Part shown: in pieces, positions 32,913 through 45,700 of the stretch
Layout: every line of letters begins with the position of its first letter
How positions within the stretch are numbered: the stretch's first letter is position 1
From: Chondrosia reniformis
Lineage: Eukaryota; Porifera; Demospongiae; Chondrillida; Chondrillidae
DNA length: 64,000 bases
Assembly (NCBI GenBank): GCA_947172415.1
Contig: OX359192.1
Span: forward strand, 7,858,901-7,922,900
Direction of reading: 5' to 3'
Notes under the pieces: model-generated
What the model was told of the DNA's origin: nothing
Seen by the model: the letters and a program-made list of their open reading frames with translations, nothing else
Database searches by the model: none
Translations under genes and position numbers: made by a program

Positions 32913-35900
32913 TCAATAATCTAAAATCCACACACTGGAACACATACCACATACACACACACACACTTGCATACTCACAAGTTCAGTAGTTCTTTCGTAC
33001 ACAAAATGTTGATTAATGTTCTCAACTAAAGGTTGCCCTACCACCCCATATGGGTGGGGAGTCTTTGTCACACAGCTTACAAAAAAGTTGTAAGCAGGGC
33101 TCACTGAGGCCAGTGCTTGTATTGTGAAGTTAATCCTATAGTGATTTTACATACAGTGTATATAATATCAATTAGGGAATGCACATTACACAATTGTTGT
33201 AAACCATCAAAAGTTTGAACAAATTCTACCCTGTTATGAAGACCTTATTATAGCATTAATACCAGCTAGGCATTAACACTAGAATGTAGACATGGTTCTG
33301 ACATGGAACGTGTACTGTGTGTACTGCAGTGGAAATTAACAATCTCAAAAGATAAAAGCCTGTTTCAATGTATGCTAGAAATCACCTCTTTTCAAGGGAC
33401 ACGAATATCCTCACTCTCTTTGGCGTAAAGTGATTTCCAAGCACTTTTTGGACACTCTTAAGGAAAGCCACAGTCAAATCATTATTGTATATAACTGTTA
33501 TTACGTATATAGAGACATTATGCATAAGGTATGCACTGGTTAACATATAATTTATATAATAACCTCACCATCAGAGGCAATAATAATGTCCACCTTTTTC
33601 AGATACTCTACATCCTCATTACTCCATTCATATTCACCATTACCTATAGCACAAATGATGTCATATTTGCATAATGAATTACGTACTAATAATTGTTTCT
33701 CATTTATAACTTTGTATGATTACTAATAAAGCAGACTAGCTTAAGTGATACCTCTAAGGTACACATACATACATATATACCTGTGGACTCTTGTAAGGTG
33801 TTTAAAAACAGGTGCAAAATTCACCATAATTCAAACCTGTTGTCCAATCAAATTCTCTGACCTTTACTTTACCTGTAAACCATAAAAAGAGGATTTTCAT
33901 ATATCATAAATATAAATAACAGTATTTGAAGTTCTGGGGCATACCTTTGAGAAGATGGGAATTTCTGCACAAATTTTCACCACAAAGGTCTAGTATTTCG
34001 TGTTTATTCAAATCTAGTTGATGTAAGCATTCAGTGTATACATGTAGTCCTGTTATGTATGGCTTACAAATTAGAAGCCATGTAACAGCTGTAATATTAG
34101 CCCTGACATTAAGCCACTACTACCTGTCGTAAACAAGGCTGTACTCAGTCTACACTAAGGATGGGAGCACATTGTTATTGAATGGGCTTTTCTGTACATC
34201 AAAGGAAGCTCTACAGGTTGGTTGCCTTGGAAACTAACCTTTTCATTAGCCTAACATAGCTTCATGTTGTCACACAATTTGTGGCAACAGAAAAATATAT
34301 GCACATTGGAACCACACCAACATTGCATACATTGCAACAAATGAGCTCTATTCTGCGATGGTAGTATAAATTATCTGTCAATGTACATGTCTTTTAACTA
34401 GGGGAGAACACTTTTTAAACCTCTTATCCCTCAAGTTACCCAACTCAAGGTCAAAATGTATCCCTCAAGTTACCCAACTCAAGGTCAAAATGTATCCCTC
34501 AAGTTACCCAACTCAAGGTCAAAATGTATCCCTCAAGTTACCCAAATCAAGGTCAAAATGTATCCCTCAAGTTACCCAACTCAAGGTCAAAATGTATCCC
34601 TCAAGTTACCCAACTCAAGGTCAAAATGTATCCCTCAAGTTACCCAACTCAAGGTCAAAATGTATCCCTCAAGTTACCCAACTCAAGGTCAAAATGTATC
34701 CAAACTAAACTTATTTCAATAATTTGAGAAAACAGTAAAACTATCACTTATTTGAGGAAACCAGTTTAGGTAACACCAACACACAATTACCACATGCCAA
34801 CTCAGCACTTTATAGTGTACACAACACAATTGGCTCAGTTTTGTGGCCTGTCTTACCTTCCTATTGTCCCTAACATTAGACAAGAAGTGGAAAAGGTCTT
34901 GACCAGATACTACTAGATAGCAGCTGTCCACACTACCCATGCAGCCTGGTGTATTCCAACTCACCTGTTGCGTAGACTAGCTGTGAGTACATCCCTGCAA
35001 TTAAACTGCAAAATCCTATTCCTGCACCCAAATCTAGAACTGTGCATCTTGAAAACCTACATGCACAACAAATCCTGTGATTTTGTTGCCAGGAGCAAAT
35101 GTGGTTGAACGTGACCACAGAATTTCAATAGCCAGATGTGATGAATGTTTCAGCAATTAAAACTTGTAATTCTTGTTTTTCTGCAAATTCAAAGGCTTCT
35201 AAAGTTACACAATTAACAAGTGTATTTTTGGCTATGCTTAGGGCAGGATTTTCAGCTGCTTACAATTTAGTGTTGTTGAGAATATAATCTGCCAAATAGA
35301 GTGAGCCCTTCCAAAGCTGAAGAGAAAGAAGTCTATACATTGTTACCAACTGGACCGAACAACCGAATGCAGTTACATCCTGTTTAGCAGACATAAGGGT
35401 CTTAGCGCTTGGAATGACTGGCTTGTCTAGTCTTAAACATAAAAGAATAATCTAAACATTTTCCCGCATAGTATCTCTACAGTAAAAGGCCTATAAGGAA
35501 CTACACCAAGTGAGAGCTATGGATGAGGATACAAGAGTCTTCTTTTTATTCTTCTGCTCCACTGGGCCAATGTAAGAGATACAACCATGCTCAAGGTGCT
35601 ACTAGTCCAGATAGATATTTGTCATCACCCCAGACATTGCATGACAATGTTTGAGATCTGATCTGATCATCAGCTACAACTGACAGTGACGATCAGCCAC
35701 ACATGTTGATGTTAGCTGACTAAAGATTCCGATGAGGGGGCTGTAGAGGCATGCGCATGCGGCTTCCCAATCTCACCTGAAGACCAACTTGTGTGAGTAA
35801 GGTAGTCATTGCATGCTCTAAATAAGGAGGAGAAAGGCTTCATAACACCAATAGATAGTATGAATGTAATTTAATACAGCGGAAAGGTTTTTCTTATGTC

Positions 35901-36771
35901 TGTAGATCTTTTGATTGAACAAAGCGATTATCTTTTAAAACTGTTGATTTTGGAAGGTAAAATCAACTATATTCATATATAGGCTGTATACATGCATAAT
36001 TCATAATCTGGTTTGTTTATACCTGAGCAAGCATACGATAATATACATTCATTGATTAATTGATTGACTGGTTGATTGCATAATTTTTTTTATTAAATCT
36101 GAGGGTGTCACTCATATGGCACTTATAGTCACTGTATGGACAAGTCTATGCAGATCATCCCAGTTCATAAACCAATCAAAGCATTCTTAACTTTGATGTA
36201 TACCTAGCATCAGTTGGAGACTTACTCATATAAATGACTTCATTCACTCCTTTCCTTCTTGCTACCGTCATGTCTTTGTCATCAGTTTCAATATTCAATA
36301 CATCACTACATGATCCTTTTGTCACACACTCGTCATCCGGCATGGGAAGGTGAAAGGGAAATCTGGACACGACATGCACCACCTAATAGAAATAAAATTC
36401 AATTGACATCATTCATCATTTAGGTAGTAATGTAAAACTAAATAATAGCATCGTGTAGTTTTTCATGTTTTACACATCTGTAAACACTCTCATTATGTGA
36501 ATTTAAACTCATTATAATCTCATTGTACCTTGAATTTAGTGATTGCATGTACAGTTTAAGTATTTTTTATAATAAGGCAAACCTATAGCTACATGCATAC
36601 AATTTACTACAAAAAGTACAATAGTCTAAATGCACTAACGACATCTTTTCGCTTCCTCAACTCATTTGGTATCACCGTATCCATATGTACATCGGACAAC
36701 ACTCTCTCCAAGTCCTCGGAAGAGGGTAAATCTAGAACATCGGCACTGGTTACAGGCTCGCAATCGGCCAT
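32913..36771 (-). CDS. METTL22: Methyltransferase-like protein 22
   Basis: Seven-beta-strand S-adenosylmethionine-dependent protein methyltransferase; human METTL22 methylates a lysine of Kin17. Exons on the minus strand: MADCEPVTSADVLDL with VLSDVHMDT (start 36771), an exon at about 36176-36382 (DDKDMTVARRKG), AMTTLLTQVGLQ (about 35775-35818), LWKGSLYLADYILNN (about 35265-35322), VLDLGAGIGFCSLIAGMYS (about 34975-35063; SAM motif I), VSGQDLFHFLSNV (about 34855-34910), YEWSNEDVEYLKKVDII (about 33570-33645), YNNDLTVAFLKSVQKVL with SLEKR (about 33390-33505), and INFTIQALASVSPAYNFF...FVYERTTEL (about 32940-33140). Each block has its counterpart, in order, in human METTL22. The last codons run into a CA/TG repeat and a stop at 32913, so the exact C-terminus is uncertain. 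Start codons of this gene and ATPAF2 are 19 bases apart. Confidence 0.88.
34423..34702. repeat. 34-bp minisatellite in METTL22 intron
   Basis: Eight nearly identical units with 'cctcaagttacccaactcaa' and 'ggtcaaaatgtat'. The unit length is not a multiple of 3 and all plus-strand frames stay open, which makes false ORFs. Confidence 0.95.
35476..35590. repeat. Dispersed short repeat, copy B
   Basis: Shares with copy A, in the same order and orientation, 'gtaaaaggcctataaggaac', 'gtgagagctatggatgagga', 'acaagagtcttc' and 'ctccactgggcca'. Located in a METTL22 intron. Confidence 0.6.
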
Positions 36772-36790
36772 TTTACTGACTAGATGGAAA
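36772..36790. promoter_or_regulatory. 19-base gap between divergent METTL22 and ATPAF2 start codons
   Basis: The minus-strand ATG ends at 36771 and the plus-strand ATG begins at 36791. 'aaaatggc' motifs overlap both starts (YY1-like). The 5' untranslated regions and promoters must overlap each other or the opposite coding exons. Confidence 0.7.
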
Positions 36791-39676
36791 ATGGCTGCAA
36801 TCACATGCACGGGGAGACATTTCGCATTTTACCTGCGATGCTATATTAAAGTAGCTAGTGCTGGTACAAGACATTACGGACTTGTCACACGAAATTGGGG
36901 TCAGTAATACATATATCGGAATTTATTCACATTTTTACAGGATTGAGACAATAACTTGATTTGCCAGGGGTATATAGACGGAATAAGATATGTCTCTACC
37001 ATAAGTGATAAATCATATATGACCACATTTTCATCCCATCATTTTATTTTTGATTTTTGATTGAAGAACGCAAACGGTTTTACAAACACTCGTCAGTTTA
37101 TCAATCATCGCAAGGTATGTGGGTACATGTCAAAACTATTTACATTATTTAATTGTACATGAATAAGCTGGCTGTAAGGTCATAGCATGTAAGGTCATGT
37201 TGAAGGTCACTGACACATAATAGACCTAATGTAAAACTATTGGTTGATCCGAAAGTATACAATTATTTGAGCATGTATTTTAAAAAATCTGTACAACTTT
37301 CTTGTTGTATGATTGGTTGCCAGGTAACTATGGAGTTAAACTAGACCACCGACAGCTGAAGACTCCCCTGAGAAATCCATTTTTGCTTCCATCCAAGGAT
37401 CTAGCTATTGCTGTTGCGCAAGAGTGGAATGACCAGAGGGACATTATTCAGCCATCCCTCATGCACCTGGTGAGACTGATACTTAATGAACAGCTTATTA
37501 TCTGTTAAACTGCATTATCCCACCACCATGACATTGTGGTGGCAAAATAACAGTATTGAAAGTATTTTGTCATCACTCTGTAAGCAGAGACTAATTTGAT
37601 TGTAAAGGTTCACTTAAAGCACCAGCTTGCATGGAGTTGGCGGCTGTCTGTAATTGCCATTGCTCTTTCAAGCTTTCCAAGAAATTGGTTATTGAATGAT
37701 GATGTCCCATTGCTTTTCAATTGAATATATTTCCTGAAGGTTGTCAGTTGCACATTAGTGATTTGTTAATCTGATAGTAGAACTCCTATGATTTGATTTG
37801 TCGATTCTTATAGTAGGACTACTTCGATTTGATTTGTTGATTTTTATAGTAGAACTTCTTCGATTTGATTTGTCGATTCTTATAGTAGGACTACTTCGAT
37901 TTGATTTGTCGATTCTTATAGTAGGACTACTTCTGGTGAGTTTAAAATTAAATTTATAGAACTGTTGGTCTAAATTCATTGACAGCACTTAATTGTATGT
38001 CTCTAACATGTGACTCAGCATTAGTTTCAGATGTGTATGGTAGAAATGTTAATTTGCATTCCTAAGGTTTGTTGTTTTAGTTCTGTTAAAGCCTGCCACT
38101 TTATTGAGAGGTGTTGCTAGAGTGATGTCATTGATGAAAAGAGCATCAATTATGTAGCTCCTCACTTTCCACTTAATTCCACAGACCTCTCTTTGTAACA
38201 CTGCAATAGACAAGCCTGTTTACAAAGAACCTGAGGAACGTATTAAGGACCTTTTTCCTTATTTGGAGACAGATGTTTTAAGGTAAGGGTTTCACACTGT
38301 AATGTGTTCAACTGTGTGATGTTGTATATAGTTTACCTTCCTCATCTCGGCTCTATATAAGGTTTACTATATTGGGTTTAGCATAATGCAATTCTTCTGG
38401 TGTTGTCACTTAAGTATTTTAATGTAATATAAATGTGTTACCAAGGTGAAGGAATTTATCTATTAGGGCTAGTAAATGAGATGGAGTGTTAATTGGGGTA
38501 GTTGCCAACACCTCAGTTAGTGCATGTTCTTAATATTGGTGCATACTATTACAGGTGTGTAGATGGTGAATCTGATGAGTTTGCAAGGATACAAGAAACG
38601 ACTATAGATCCTCACTTGAACTGGTTCAATAAGCAGTGAGTAATTCCTAATATGATCCTTGGTGTTTACCCAGGGAAAGTCCCTAGTAATCATGCTGACT
38701 CTTGCCTGGAATGAAGCTGATATAGCTAAATCTGCTTTTAAATTGAATAGAACCAACTATTATTGTTAGCTCAAGTCCCAGGGGAATTCCCTTTAAAAGG
38801 TCACTGTGTGGGAAGTGTGAACTGAATAAACACATTTAAACATGTTTATACAAGCCCTCTCTGAATTTATTGGTTATCTTACTCAGCACTCAGCATCTGT
38901 CCTAGGCTAATCTATTGTGTTTACATACTGACACAGAACCTGTAAACTCTCCTTCCTAGATTATATTTCCTTTTTCTAGGTTTGGAACAAATATAAGTAG
39001 AAGTAGTACCTTAATTCCTCCTTCACTCACAGACAAGGAGAAGACAATATTTTCAAATTATTTGTCAAATCTAAACCTGTGGCAACTGACTGGTAAATAT
39101 GGATGTAATGAATGTGTATACCCAGTTGTTGAAATGGTAGATCAGCACATGAAACCTTAGTAATGAGGTCTGTTTCTCCATTTAATAGGCTTCTCTTATG
39201 GTGTGGAATGCTCAAAGTCATTCATTGCTACAGTATTGTTGTTTGAAAATGTAGTTACCCCATGTGAAGCGACACAGTTGGCCCTATTGGAATCAAATTT
39301 TCAGGTTAATGCTTACACATTTAATTTTTCATCCTATTTTCTATTAAATTTGATACTTGTACTGTGAAGGAATTGCTATTTCCAGGTTTGTTTATATATC
39401 TTTCAAAAACATTGCTATTGTCATATGTTCATCTCAAGAAATTGTTGTGCATAAAATGTTCATCTTCATTTGACACTGGATGTAGTTGTAATTTCAATGG
39501 CATGGTCGTTTTTCATTAGAAACGCTGTCTCTTGGTTTAAACAGTTAACAATTCCTTTATTTTCTTTTCTGTAGACAAAGAGATGGGGCACGGTTGAATG
39601 GGCGCATGGTGTTGAACTGGAAGATGTTACGTGTCGCCTTTCAGCTGCTAAATTGATTTTTTTGTTGCATGAATGA
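36791..39676 (+). CDS. ATPAF2: ATP synthase F1 assembly factor 2 (Atp12)
   Basis: Mitochondrial chaperone that binds the F1 alpha subunit before F1 assembly. Eight exons join in frame to 270 residues (human 289): 36791-36899, 37067-37114, 37324-37469, 38185-38282, 38555-38635, 38980-39092, 39189-39304 and 39575-39676. Signatures: ERKRFYKHSSVYQ, YGVKLDHRQLKTPLRNPF, LAIAVAQEWNDQRDII, TSLCNTAIDKP, ETDVLRC, LNWFNKQFGTNI, LNLWQLTGFSYGVECSKSF and KRWGTVEWAHGVEL. The N-terminus (MAAITCTGRHFAFYLR) is basic and lacks acidic residues, as expected for a mitochondrial targeting sequence. Confidence 0.95.
37763..37932. repeat. 36-bp minisatellite in ATPAF2 intron
   Basis: About five units of 'gatttgatttgtcgattctt' plus 'atagtaggactacttc', with some divergence at both ends. 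Confidence 0.9.
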
Positions 39677-39966
39677 CATCATTTACTATTTTAATGTATT
39701 AACGATATTCATGGGTCTATTATCCGCTGGGCTGTTTAATGTAACAGCTGATTCAGCCTACGACGTCCTTTTTACCGTCCTCGTTGCTGAGAGGAGCCAC
39801 CCTCTCACTGGGCTGGTTTATAAACCTAGCCAACACTCGCAAAGGCTATTTTAGTCGAGTTTGTGCAGTGTCATTCTTCGGCATTTATTTAAATGTAAGT
39901 TTTGGACTTTTAATTTATTCGCACAAAGTGTGGAGACTTTTCACTGTTTCGTATTTTACTCTGTAG

Positions 39967-40593
39967 ATGTCTTCAAGCGTCGGCTTCAAAGGTTTAATTG
40001 ACACCATGGACGCCTTGCCGAAAAAGGGTTACTACTTCGGCTCCATCAGCATTCGAGAAGCAGAGAGCATACTGGCCTCAGAACCAAACGGGGCTTTCCT
40101 TGTCAGAGATGCTTCCGAAGAAGAAGCGAGGCATTTTGATACGTACTGCATAACGTTCAAGTTGCAGAACCGCTACGGTTCCATTCGGGTGGATTTTTCG
40201 AAGGGATATTTTTCGTTGTCCATGGCCGATAAGGAAATGCCCATGTTTCGTACGATGATGTCCCTTGTGGAGAGGTACGTGAGGATGTCCCAATCCGGGG
40301 AAGCCGTCTGTCGCTTAACGGGACACGTTCCAGATAGAGAAGTAGATTTATTTCTTAGGAAGCCAGTAAATCGTTTGAAGGGTGTTCATTCGCTGCAGCA
40401 TCTCTGCCAGGCAACCCTACATAAGAATTTTACAAGAGACAAATTAGAAGCCATCAGCTCTTTGCCCAAGAACCTTGAGCCTTACCTTCTCAAGAGCCCG
40501 TACTTCGACCAATCGTTGTATCTCGCCGCCGTCTCCAAGGAGCAAACGGAACCATCCGTGGACCAGAATAGCGAGGGACTAACTAAAAATTGA
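39967..40593 (+). CDS. SOCS-family SH2/SOCS-box protein
   Basis: Cytosolic E3-ligase adaptor: the SH2 domain binds phosphotyrosine and the SOCS box recruits elongin B/C and a cullin-5 ligase. The coding region is one exon of 208 residues. SH2 spans about 21-115: GYYFGSISIREAESIL, the phosphotyrosine Arg47 in FLVRDAS, then TFKLQNRYGSIRVDFSKGYF. The SOCS box is at about 139-175: HSLQHLCQATLHKNF (BC box with LxxLC) and LPKNLEPYL. A kinase-inhibitory region like that of SOCS1/3 is not evident. The ATG directly follows a strong acceptor (ttttactctgtag), and a donor lies at about 39895 (aaat|gtaagt), so an upstream exon is expected, probably 5'UTR. It starts 290 bases after the ATPAF2 stop. A SOCS4-7-type assignment is not attempted. 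Confidence 0.88.
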   Translation: MSSSVGFKGLIDTMDALPKKGYYFGSISIREAESILASEPNGAFLVRDASEEEARHFDTYCITFKLQNRYGSIRVDFSKGYFSLSMADKEMPMFRTMMSLVERYVRMSQSGEAVCRLTGHVPDREVDLFLRKPVNRLKGVHSLQHLCQATLHKNFTRDKLEAISSLPKNLEPYLLKSPYFDQSLYLAAVSKEQTEPSVDQNSEGLTKN

Positions 40594-41837
40594 ATTTTCT
40601 TGAAGAAGTGCCGAGTGCTGCGACAATATTGTTAAAACTTTTTTAACCCATCTCCTTTTTTTTGTATTCTTTGCCTTTGTGACGGTGACCTATTGTATAT
40701 ACTTATGTACTATATGTATACATGTGTGTGTTGAAAACCTTTCGTAACAAATTCTACAGTGCATCATAGAAATTTTATAGATGCATTAGTGAAGAATTAA
40801 TTGGTTAATTACAATGTTTTTACAATAGCTTTTGCAGTAGTTCAGTGATCGCATATGTCCAGCAGACACTCTTGTTGGCATTCCATCTTGTCAGCTGATT
40901 GCTCCTGCTTGTATGGCTTCACTCAGCTGTGAAGTGGTATATGTATAATACAGTGAAAGTACATGTAAATAGTAGTGTCTGTAGTTACAAAGAAAACTGT
41001 ATGAAGTCATGCACTTCACAAGTATAACCCGGTGCCCTATGAAGTCAATGTGATTGATAGCATGTACAACATTGCAGTAGGAATGGTATTTTATGTATTA
41101 AAAAGTGGCTATACAATGCATACATCCACAGTATACAATAGTGTAGATCTACATTTTTAGGGATAGAAGAAAATTCAAATAGGTCTATTGTATAATTTTT
41201 ATATTTTACAAGTAGACCCAGTTCATATAATACACATAAATATTTTGTAATCTATACCTTGTTTATCTGAAAGCAAAATGCTCAAATTTTCACTACAAAA
41301 TTTGGATACTGTACAAAGTAGTTTCACCCTCCCCACTTTGCCTTGCACTAATGGTACTACCCAGTCCATTTGCATCAATGATATCTCTTTTAATTTTAGC
41401 ACATGTCCCCGTAGTATTGGAACAGTCACTCATTGCATATATGCATGTGCTGTGTGCAGCAATAAAAGTTGATTGTCTACATAACAAAGAATGAGAAAGG
41501 CTATCTTGTTTGGCATGTCTTTAGTTGTGTTAGCACAAAAGTTGATTGTGGTAAGCACCAGTTGTTGTAAGTTATGTAGAAGGTCAGAGAAACCTACCCA
41601 CAAGTCATGAGCAATGAATATCGTTATAATACAGAGAGCCTACACAAAGCCATGTTCTATTGAGAAATTGCTCATATTTTCCCCTATAACTACTTTACTA
41701 CAAATATTTTACTGTAAACACAACTCCAAATCAAATATCTGCATAAAACTTAAAAAATAAAATTCACACTTCCCAACTGCAATTGAAATAACACTGTAAA
41801 ATCATTATATACAAACAGATTCAGAGCGTTATAAAAA
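40594..41837. other. Convergent 3' region between two SOCS genes
   Basis: 1.2 kb of AT-rich sequence between tail-to-tail SOCS coding regions. It holds 'attttatag'- and 'aataaaat'-type signals and presumably both 3' untranslated regions. The short ORFs at 41223-41487, on both strands, look like chance frames. No RNA gene is recognised. Confidence 0.5.
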
Positions 41838-42497
41838 TCAGGTGGTTGGTGGACAGTAGTCAGTCAAGTAATCTTTCAAGTTCTGCGGCAGTGGCAAGTC
41901 AGGGCACTGGTAAGGTTTGTAGTGTATTCTTCTCAAGACAGCTAATCTACTAAGGTGTTGGAGGGAGGGAACTACATGCCACAATGGGTTTCTTAGCGTC
42001 ACTGTCTCTTCTTCATTGTCATCTGTTGTAATAACAAAATCTTTATTCTTTCCATTACGGTAATATTCAATTAACTCTACAACAGTGTGAAATCCTGGAA
42101 GATCGGGGAAAATGGAGTCCAGCTTGAAATTCCCACGACTAAAACTGACACGTATATTTTGAACACCATTTGATGTCTTTACACACAGAGTGAACAAGTG
42201 ACACGCATCTGTGCTATCCCTTAGCAAAAAGGTTCCTTGAGAGACATTGGATAATAAATTTTGCGCTTCTTCTTTGGAAATCTTACCATAGTACCATCCG
42301 CTGTCTTTCAAGTTACGCAATACATCAGCAATACTCATTCGTAGTTTGTTATTCTGCGACCTCGCTCTGTTACCGCACTGCCTCGTCGTAACCACCGACG
42401 AACTAGACGGATTTTCCACATCTAACTCTACATATGAGTGTCTTCTCGGTTTTTCTGATACACTAACTTCAGCGTAGGCGCACATTAAGAGATCCAT
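41838..42497 (-). CDS. SOCS-family SH2/SOCS-box protein (CISH/SOCS2-like)
   Basis: Single-exon coding region of about 219 residues. The first true ATG is at 42497; the reading frame extends nine codons further up without an ATG, to an in-frame stop. SH2: SGWYYGKISKEEAQNLLS, Arg93 in TFLLRDS, LFTLCVKTSNGVQNIRVSFSRG and FHTVVELIEYY. SOCS box at the end: PSLQHLSRLAVLRRI and LPLPQNLKDYL, the canonical elongin-binding and cullin-box pattern. Length and layout (short N-terminus, SH2, SOCS box) resemble CISH/SOCS2, which damp cytokine receptor signalling in vertebrates. The partner in this animal is unknown. It shares an intergenic region with the ankyrin-SOCS gene and is tail-to-tail with another SOCS gene. 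Confidence 0.88.
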   Translation of the reverse strand: MDLLMCAYAEVSVSEKPRRHSYVELDVENPSSSSVVTTRQCGNRARSQNNKLRMSIADVLRNLKDSGWYYGKISKEEAQNLLSNVSQGTFLLRDSTDACHLFTLCVKTSNGVQNIRVSFSRGNFKLDSIFPDLPGFHTVVELIEYYRNGKNKDFVITTDDNEEETVTLRNPLWHVVPSLQHLSRLAVLRRIHYKPYQCPDLPLPQNLKDYLTDYCPPTT

Positions 42498-42728
42498 CTG
42501 TAACCGATCCAACGTGCTTGCCACAGACGTTCCTTGCGACTATGACGCTTTGAGGCTTCAAAGGATATCCAAATACTCTCTTCTATTGTGTTTTGGGATT
42601 CGTTGGTAATGAAGGAAGGAACAGAAAACCTTCAAGCAACGTCATTAACGGAATTTCAAGGAAGAGTAGATCCCCGAGTGTCTTAAACCTTTTAGTGGAC
42701 CCCGCCCAACCCTAATATTACTGGCAAA
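42498..42728. promoter_or_regulatory. Shared promoter region, SOCS / ankyrin-SOCS pair
   Basis: 231 bases separate the divergent start codons of two SOCS-box genes. No clear TATA box. Co-expression is inferred from spacing only. Confidence 0.5.
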
Positions 42729-45700
42729 ATGGGCGTCAGTAACAGCAAGTGTGCGATGTGGGCCGCAAACGAAGGAAAAACGGCAGATCTCGAACATTAC
42801 TTAACTGTGGAAGGGTCGAGTATTGTTACCTATCACGACGAACATCTCAACACGCTGTTGCACATGGCAGCGATTGGAGGCAAAGTCAAATGCATTCATC
42901 TAATACTAACTTTTAAGGGTAAGCCATATTTCACGTGATGATGATGCAATTGATCACATGATTTATTTAGCCACAAACAGCAGTGACACTCACTCTGTAC
43001 ATTTAATATTGCTTTAAGTGACGCATCAATTCTCCTGTTGATCAGATCAGGAACACCTTCACTCATATTTTCCCTTTTGTCTTATATAACATACTGACTA
43101 CCTGAGTTGTGTGCATTGAAGTGTAGTTGTACCTTGTTGTAGAATCATTAGGTATGACAACAAATTGCACAAAGTCAATTAGTAGTTAAAATCAATTTGA
43201 GGTATTGGATTAAATTTATAATATCTATAATTAGTATATTTACTGATGAAACAATATATTTTAGTAAGTGATGAGGTTTCTAATTTGACTTGCTTTCTTT
43301 CTCCACACTGGGCCAGACAGCTGTTTTTAGGAATGTATGTATTGTTAAGTTATAAAAGCAAATGTGGCATTTTCAGTATGTAATATCTTCATGAGATCAC
43401 TTCAACTTCAAACCTGACCTGGGTAATACCATTTTATAATCTAAATAGTTTCATTTGATGTTGTTTTTGAAGTGTCATACATACTGGCTATATGCTGTTA
43501 TTCGTTGAATTAATGTCAACTGGAAGGGAATGTTGAAATGTAAATGTTTAGCTCAATGTAGAACTTCCTGTAGTATATTTCCTATGTATTGTTCGAGATT
43601 GTTTCAATTGTAATGCAACTCACTCTGAAGGAAAGTGACATCTATTTGCAGCATTGTTGGTGCCTTTGTGAATTGTTCATGGAAGTTTTGTTAAACTAGA
43701 AGGTAGTATTTAGAATGGTTCTAAGTAGGAAGGTATGGTATTCATATGCTGCTTTGTGTTGTGACCAGTAGTATTGTACTTTTCCTATTTATAATGCTTC
43801 ACAGCTGACATCCTTTCCTATATGTGTTCATACTACGTATTAGGATAACATGCTTCCATATTATTCAGTTTTAAGTTTGTTAAGTGTATAACGCTCCAAT
43901 TCTATTCTCCATCTCTTCTTCACATGACCCTTCTTCATTGAACAGTGCTCCAAGGTATTTCATCGTCTTCACTTCTTCAATTTTCTCCCCTTTCACTGAC
44001 ATATCACATGTACCACCTCTTTTAACTGTCAGCACCTTGGTCTTCCTCTACTTAATCTAAGTCCAAAGTGTGCAGTAGGAATGATTTTATGATTTCAATA
44101 AAGTTAAACTGTGTATAGTTATATATAGTTATTGAAGACTCTAGACTTAATTGCTTACAGATCGTCTGTTTATAGTTTTCAGTTCCTAATAGGCAAAAGG
44201 TATTAGCAACACTTAATTTGACCACATGACTTATTAGTACAGGCGTGTGCGTAGGGACATTACTGAAATCACTGCCTTAATGCAAACCTGGGCATTCAAA
44301 TGTGAAAGTGTCTTGTGAATGTAATCATTTTATGAAGGATTTATAAATTGGTTTATTACAAACCAAAGGAATTAATACTTTGATGTCAAATAATCATTTG
44401 AATTTGATGAAGATACGTATGATTGACTTTATTTTTGTATTTGGCCCTTGTGAGTGTACTCATATATCTTGTGGTATATTAAACATGTACAGTAAAGGTA
44501 CTTGTATAAGCAATAGCAGCCAGTATGTACACTGCTCTGAATACTGTAACATCAAAATGTGACTATCTAACTGTTAAACACACTCACAACTCTTCACCCT
44601 TGTTTTAATTATTTAGAAGCCAAGTTGAATGCTCTAAACAAGCAGGGTCATTCTCCTCTTCATGAAGCAGTCATCAACAACCACGTTGGAGCTGTGAGGT
44701 GTCTCCTAGAAAGTGGAGCCAAACCCACCACACAAACAAAGTTTAAGATTGCACCCCTTCACTCAGCTGCACATTTTGGTAACATCCACTGTGTACAGGC
44801 CCTGTTGGACTTTGGAGCCAATATAGACTGCCAGGAGTCCTGGGGTCAGACTCCCCTTATGTTGGCTGTTATCAAGGGACACCAGGAGGTTGCTAAGCAA
44901 CTACTCCTTAGAGGCTGTGATAGGGAACTCGGAGACTACCAGTCCGGGAAAAGAGCGCTTCACTTTGCCTGTGAATGCAAAGATGTAGAAATGATTCAGA
45001 TCTTGCTGGATGGAGGGTGTGATGTTAATGGTTGGAGTTCCAATGGAAGTACTCCCTTAGAGGTCTCAATAATTGTGGGATATTTACCAGCAGTGTATCG
45101 CCTGATAGCTAACGGAGGAAGATGTGTACCTGAGAGGCTGGGAAAGATAAGGAGATCATCCAGGAGGACTGCCATAACTGCTGCAGCAGAATCATGGGGT
45201 AGGATAGGAGTAGTTTTATCTGTTCCTTGTACTTGTGTAATCTTGTGAACATTTTGTTGTCAACAGCTGTGTTAGTCTGTAATGTACAGTAATCATCCTA
45301 CTACAACAGTAGAGATAGACTTACCTCTCTCTTTGAGGGGCTTCTCATAGTTGTATAAAAGATGGATAATTGGAGAACAGTGATCTCATTAGGTGATATA
45401 TTATTAATACTAGTATATAGTAAAGAGGAGATGTATCAGTGTTGATTGATAAGTAAGGTAGACTAATGAAGTAGTAGTTTCACAGTTAATCCTGTCTGAT
45501 TCACTGATAACTTGTGTGTTGTTTAATAGGTATATTGGTACCTATGTACTACCTGTTTTGAACATCCCTAAGATAATCTGTTCAATTAGTGTTGCCAATG
45601 CTTAAGAAGTTATTGTAATCATAATGACAAGTACTCCTTATCATTTCACATTTATATAACGCTTGTATATATATTGTATTGTACGTTTGTGTTTTGTGCA

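Noticed and set aside
34456-34727. Repeat ORFs with YPSSYPTQGQN units
   Set aside because: Shadow of the 34-bp minisatellite in a METTL22 intron, with no conserved flanks or splice logic on the plus strand.
41223-41487. Small ORFs on both strands between the two SOCS genes
   Set aside because: Overlapping chance frames in AT-rich 3' sequence, no start or splice context, no recognisable product.
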